In this document: in pieces, positions 61,230 to 64,000 of the stretch
Numbering within the stretch: the stretch's first letter is position 1
Layout: each line of letters begins with the position of its first letter
From: Mastigias papua
Lineage: Eukaryota; Cnidaria; Scyphozoa; Rhizostomeae; Mastigiidae
Reading direction: 5' to 3'
NCBI GenBank assembly: GCA_964019165.1
Contig: OZ025280.1
Span: 9,232,428 to 9,296,427, forward strand
Length of the DNA: 64,000 nt
Program-made: the position numbers and the translations under genes
Notes under the pieces: generated by a model
Told to the model about the DNA's origin: nothing
The model's input: the letters and a program-made list of their open reading frames with translations, nothing else
Database searches by the model: none

Positions 61230-64000
61230 TATGCAACACGTTATTATAGTCAAATGTAGCACTTACATAGTATTGTCAGTTTTGGTACATGTAAAGCACT
61301 TTAAAGCTGTATTTAGTGTAAACACAAAGACTAACCCTCATTTGACTACGAAACATTGTCTAAACTACTGATATCAGTGTAACTGTAGATGTTAAAGTCG
61401 TTTAGTGCCTTAGATTGACACACTTCCACTCAATGTCAAACATACAACAGTATATGCACATGTATGTTGTTATAGCTTGCAATGGGCCTAAACTGCATAA
61501 GTGAGCAAACACTGACAATACAGCAACCAATACAGATCTAATGGTGATACGATATTATAAATGCTCGATTGACAGCAAAGATGTGTTTAGATTATGGTTT
61601 TGAACTATGCAACACGTTATTATAGTCAAATGTAGCACTTACATAGTATTGTCAGTTTTGGTACATGTAAAGCACTTTAAAGCTGTATTTAGTGTAAACA
61701 CAAAGACTAACGCTCATTTGACTACGAAACATTGTCTAAACTACTGGTATCAGTGTAACTGTAGATGTTAAAGTCGTTTAGTGCCTTAGATTGACACACT
61801 TCCACTCAATGTCAAACATACAACAGTATATGCACATGTATGTTGTTATAGCTTGCAATGGGCCTAAACTGCATAAGTGAGCAAACACTGACAATACAGC
61901 AACCAATACAGATCTAATGGTGATACGATATTATAAATGCTCGATTGACAGCAAAGATGTGTTTAGATTATGGTTTTGAACTATGCAACACGTTATTATA
62001 GTCAAATGTAGCACTTACATAGTATTGTCAGTTTTGGTACATGTAAAGCACTTTAAAGCTGTATTTAGTGTAAACACAAAGACTAACCCTCATTTGACTA
62101 CGAAACATTGTCTAAACTACTGATATCAGTGTAACTGTAGATGTTAAAGTCGTTTAGTGCCTTAGATTGACACACTTCCACTCAATGTCAAACATACAAC
62201 AGTATATGCACATGTATGTTGTTATAGCTTGCAATGGGCCTAAACTGCATAAGTGAGCAAACACTGACAATACAGCAACCAATACAGATCTAATGGTGAT
62301 ACGATATTATAAATACTCCATTGACAGCAATGATGTGTTTAGATTATGGTTTTGAACTATGCAACACGTTATTATAGTCAAATGTAGCACTTACATAGTA
62401 TAGTCAGTTTTGGTACATGTAAAGCACTTTATAGCTGTAGTTAGTGTAAAAACAAAGACTAACCCTCATTTGACTACGAAACATTGTCTAAACTACTGGT
62501 ATAAGTGTAACTGTAGGTGTTAAAGTCGTTTAGTGCCTTAGATTGACACACTACCACTCAATGTCAAACATACAACAGTATATGCACATGTATGTTGTTA
62601 TAGCTTGCAATGGGCCTAAACTGCATAAGTGAGCAAACACTGACAATACAGCAACCAATACAGATCTAATGGTGATACGATATTATAAATGCTCGATTGA
62701 CAGCAAAGATGTGTTTAGATTATGGTTTTGAACTATGCAACACGTTATTATAGTCAAATGTAGCACTTACATAGTATTGTCAGTTTTGGTACATGTAAAG
62801 CACTTTAAAGCTGTATTTAGTGTAAACACAAAGACTAACGCTCATTTGACTACGAAACATTGTCTAAACTACTGGTATCAGTGTAACTGTAGATGTTAAA
62901 GTCGTTTAGTGCCTTAGATTGACACACTTCCACTCAATGTCAAACATACAACAGTATATGCACATGTATGTTGTTATAGCTTGCAATGGGCCTAAACTGC
63001 ATAAGTGAGCAAACACTGACAATACAGCAACCAATACAGATCTAATGGTGATACGATATTATAAATGCTCGATTGACAGCAAAGATGTGTTTAGATTATG
63101 GTTTTGAACTATGCAACACGTTATTATAGTCAAATGTAGCACTTACATAGTATAGTCAGTTTTGGTACATGTAAAGCACTTTAAAGCTGAAGTTAGTGTA
63201 AAAACAAAGACTAACGCTCATTTGACTACGAAACATTGTCTAAACTACTGGTATCAGTGTAACTGTAGATGTTAAAGTCGTTTAGTGCCTTAGATTGACA
63301 CACTTCCACTCAATGTCAAACATACAACAGTATATGCACATGTATGTTGTTATAGCTTGCAATGGGCCTAAACTGCATAAGTGAGCAAACACTGACAATA
63401 CAGCAACCAATACAGATCTAATGGTGATACGATATTATAAATGCTCGATTGACAGCAAAGATGTGTTTAGATTATGGTTTTGACCTATGCAACACGTTAT
63501 TATAGTCAAATGTAGCACTTACATAGTATTGTCAGTTTTGGTACATGTAAAGCACTTTAAAGCTGTATTTAGTGTAAAAACAAAGACTAACGCTCATTTG
63601 ACTACGAAACATTGTCGAAACTACTGGTATCAGTGTAACTGTAGATGTTAAAGTCGTTTAGTGCCTTAGATTGACACACTTCCACTCAATGTCAAACATA
63701 CAACAGTATATGCACATGTATGTTGTTATAGCTTGCAATGGGCCTAAACTGCATAAGTGAGCAAACACTGACAATACAGCAACCGATACAGATCTAATGG
63801 TGATACGATATTATAAATACTCCATTGACAGCAATGATGTGTTTAGATTATGGTGTTGAACTATGCAAAACGTTATTATAGTCAAATGTAGCACTTACAT
63901 ATGATAGTCAGTTTTGGTACATGTAAAGCACTTTAAAGCTGTAGTTAGTGTAAAAACAAAGACTAACGCTCATTTGACTACGAAACATTGTCTAAACTAC
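61230..64000. repeat. Right block with 752-bp dimer, monomers 164-171 (last one cut by the window edge)
   Basis: Starts: 61230, 61606, 61982, 62358, 62734, 63110, 63486, 63862. Most units are class d. CTACTGATATCAGTG is at 61366 and 62118 (752 bp), making units 164-165 and 166-167 a related pair in the first positions. AGTATTGTCAG marks units 164-166, 168 and 170, and AACACAAAGAC marks units 164-166 and 168. The last, partial unit (63862-64000) opens GCAAAACG with CATATGATAG, the type already seen at 57094 and 59726. That hints that the upstream 6/7-mer resumes past the edge. Confidence 0.88.

Larger units (their letters stand above)
1..64000. repeat. Tandem satellite array, ~376-bp monomer, 170 full copies plus one partial
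   Basis: Head-to-tail copies of one AT-rich unit (about 35% GC, five CpG sites in the consensus) fill the window with no break and no inversion. Phase was set at TATGCAACACG. Each unit then carries, in order, TAGTCAAATG (18-27), the palindromes TACATGTA (57-64) and CTTTAAAG (70-77), CATTTGACTA (110-119), a very constant stretch at about 190-300, a BglII site AGATCT (305-310, lost in units reading GACCTAATGG or GTCCTAATGG), and a variable tail at about 311-350. Lengths are mostly 376 bp, or 375 bp where the tail reads GACGCAAAG instead of GACAGCAAAG. No CENP-B-box core (TTCG....A..CGGG) was seen in the consensus on either strand. The array extends past both window edges. The family is not recognised. 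Centromeric or other heterochromatic location is inference from array size and higher-order structure. Confidence 0.99.

Noticed and set aside
1..64000. CRISPR array or other repeat-spacer system
   Set aside because: The units are 376 bp with similarity over their whole length. There are no short direct repeats with unique spacers and no adjacent cas-like genes.
1..64000. CENP-B box or telomere-type repeat
   Set aside because: No TTCG....A..CGGG core was found in the consensus on either strand (the nearest, TTTCGTAGTCAAATG, lacks the CGGG half), and no TTAGGG- or TTTAGGG-like tandem stretch was seen.
1..64000. Monomer being itself an old dimer of ~188-bp halves
   Set aside because: Reading the two halves of the consensus against each other by eye gave no sustained match. 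The only clear internal relation is the short inverted TAGTCAAATG / CATTTGACTA pair.

Overview
The whole 64,000-base window is one uninterrupted head-to-tail satellite DNA array. The unit is about 376 bp and roughly 35% GC by hand count of the consensus. I set the phase at the motif TATGCAACACG and walked every unit boundary by eye. This gives 170 complete monomers (starts 1 to 63486) and a 139-bp partial monomer (63862-64000). All are in the same orientation, and the mean length is 375.65 bp. Nearly all are 376 or 375 bp; the exceptions are 365 bp (2255-2619), 374 bp (49577-49950) and 380 bp (55210-55589). I found no protein-coding gene, rRNA, tRNA, CRISPR array, transposon insertion, microsatellite block or unique sequence. 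The array runs off both edges. Such an array points to a eukaryotic nuclear genome in heterochromatin (centromeric, pericentromeric, subtelomeric or a knob). I do not recognise the satellite family and cannot name the organism.

The structure lies in how monomer variants are ordered. Five tail classes, defined around monomer positions 316-350, recur: a (ATAAATACTCCATTGACAG), b (ATACCTGCTCGATTGACGC, one base shorter, giving 375-bp monomers), c (ATACATGCTCC/G), d (ATAAATGCTCG) and e (TTTTAAATACTCC). Together with other linked substitutions they show that the array is built from successive local higher-order repeats (HORs) with different periods. Left to right these are: a heterogeneous left part (1-4122); a 6-mer (2255 bp) passing into a 5-mer (1879 bp) (4123-12015); mixed monomers (12016-16524); a duplicated 6-mer of 2253 bp (16525-21405); a segment that recurs about 17.65 kb away (21406-24789); a 6-mer/4-mer tract of 2253/1502 bp (24790-30422); divergent monomers (30423-31924); a 5-mer/6-mer mosaic of 1878/2254 bp (31925-37558); a 750-bp dimer (37559-39059); the second copy of the long-range segment (39060-42066); dimers, trimers and tetramers of 751/1127/1502 bp (42067-47324); a transition (47325-48825); a clean b/e dimer of 751 bp (48826-54457); a 6-mer expanding to 7 (2256/2632 bp, 54458-61229); and a right part with a 752-bp dimer (61230-64000).

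There are no genes acting together here. The short open frames in some monomers come from single substitutions that remove a stop in the repeat, and they were rejected as genes. The biology on show is satellite evolution: unequal crossover, local amplification, conversion-like mosaics and copying of segments over 10-18 kb. I infer that some blocks amplified very recently, because adjacent units look identical by eye.
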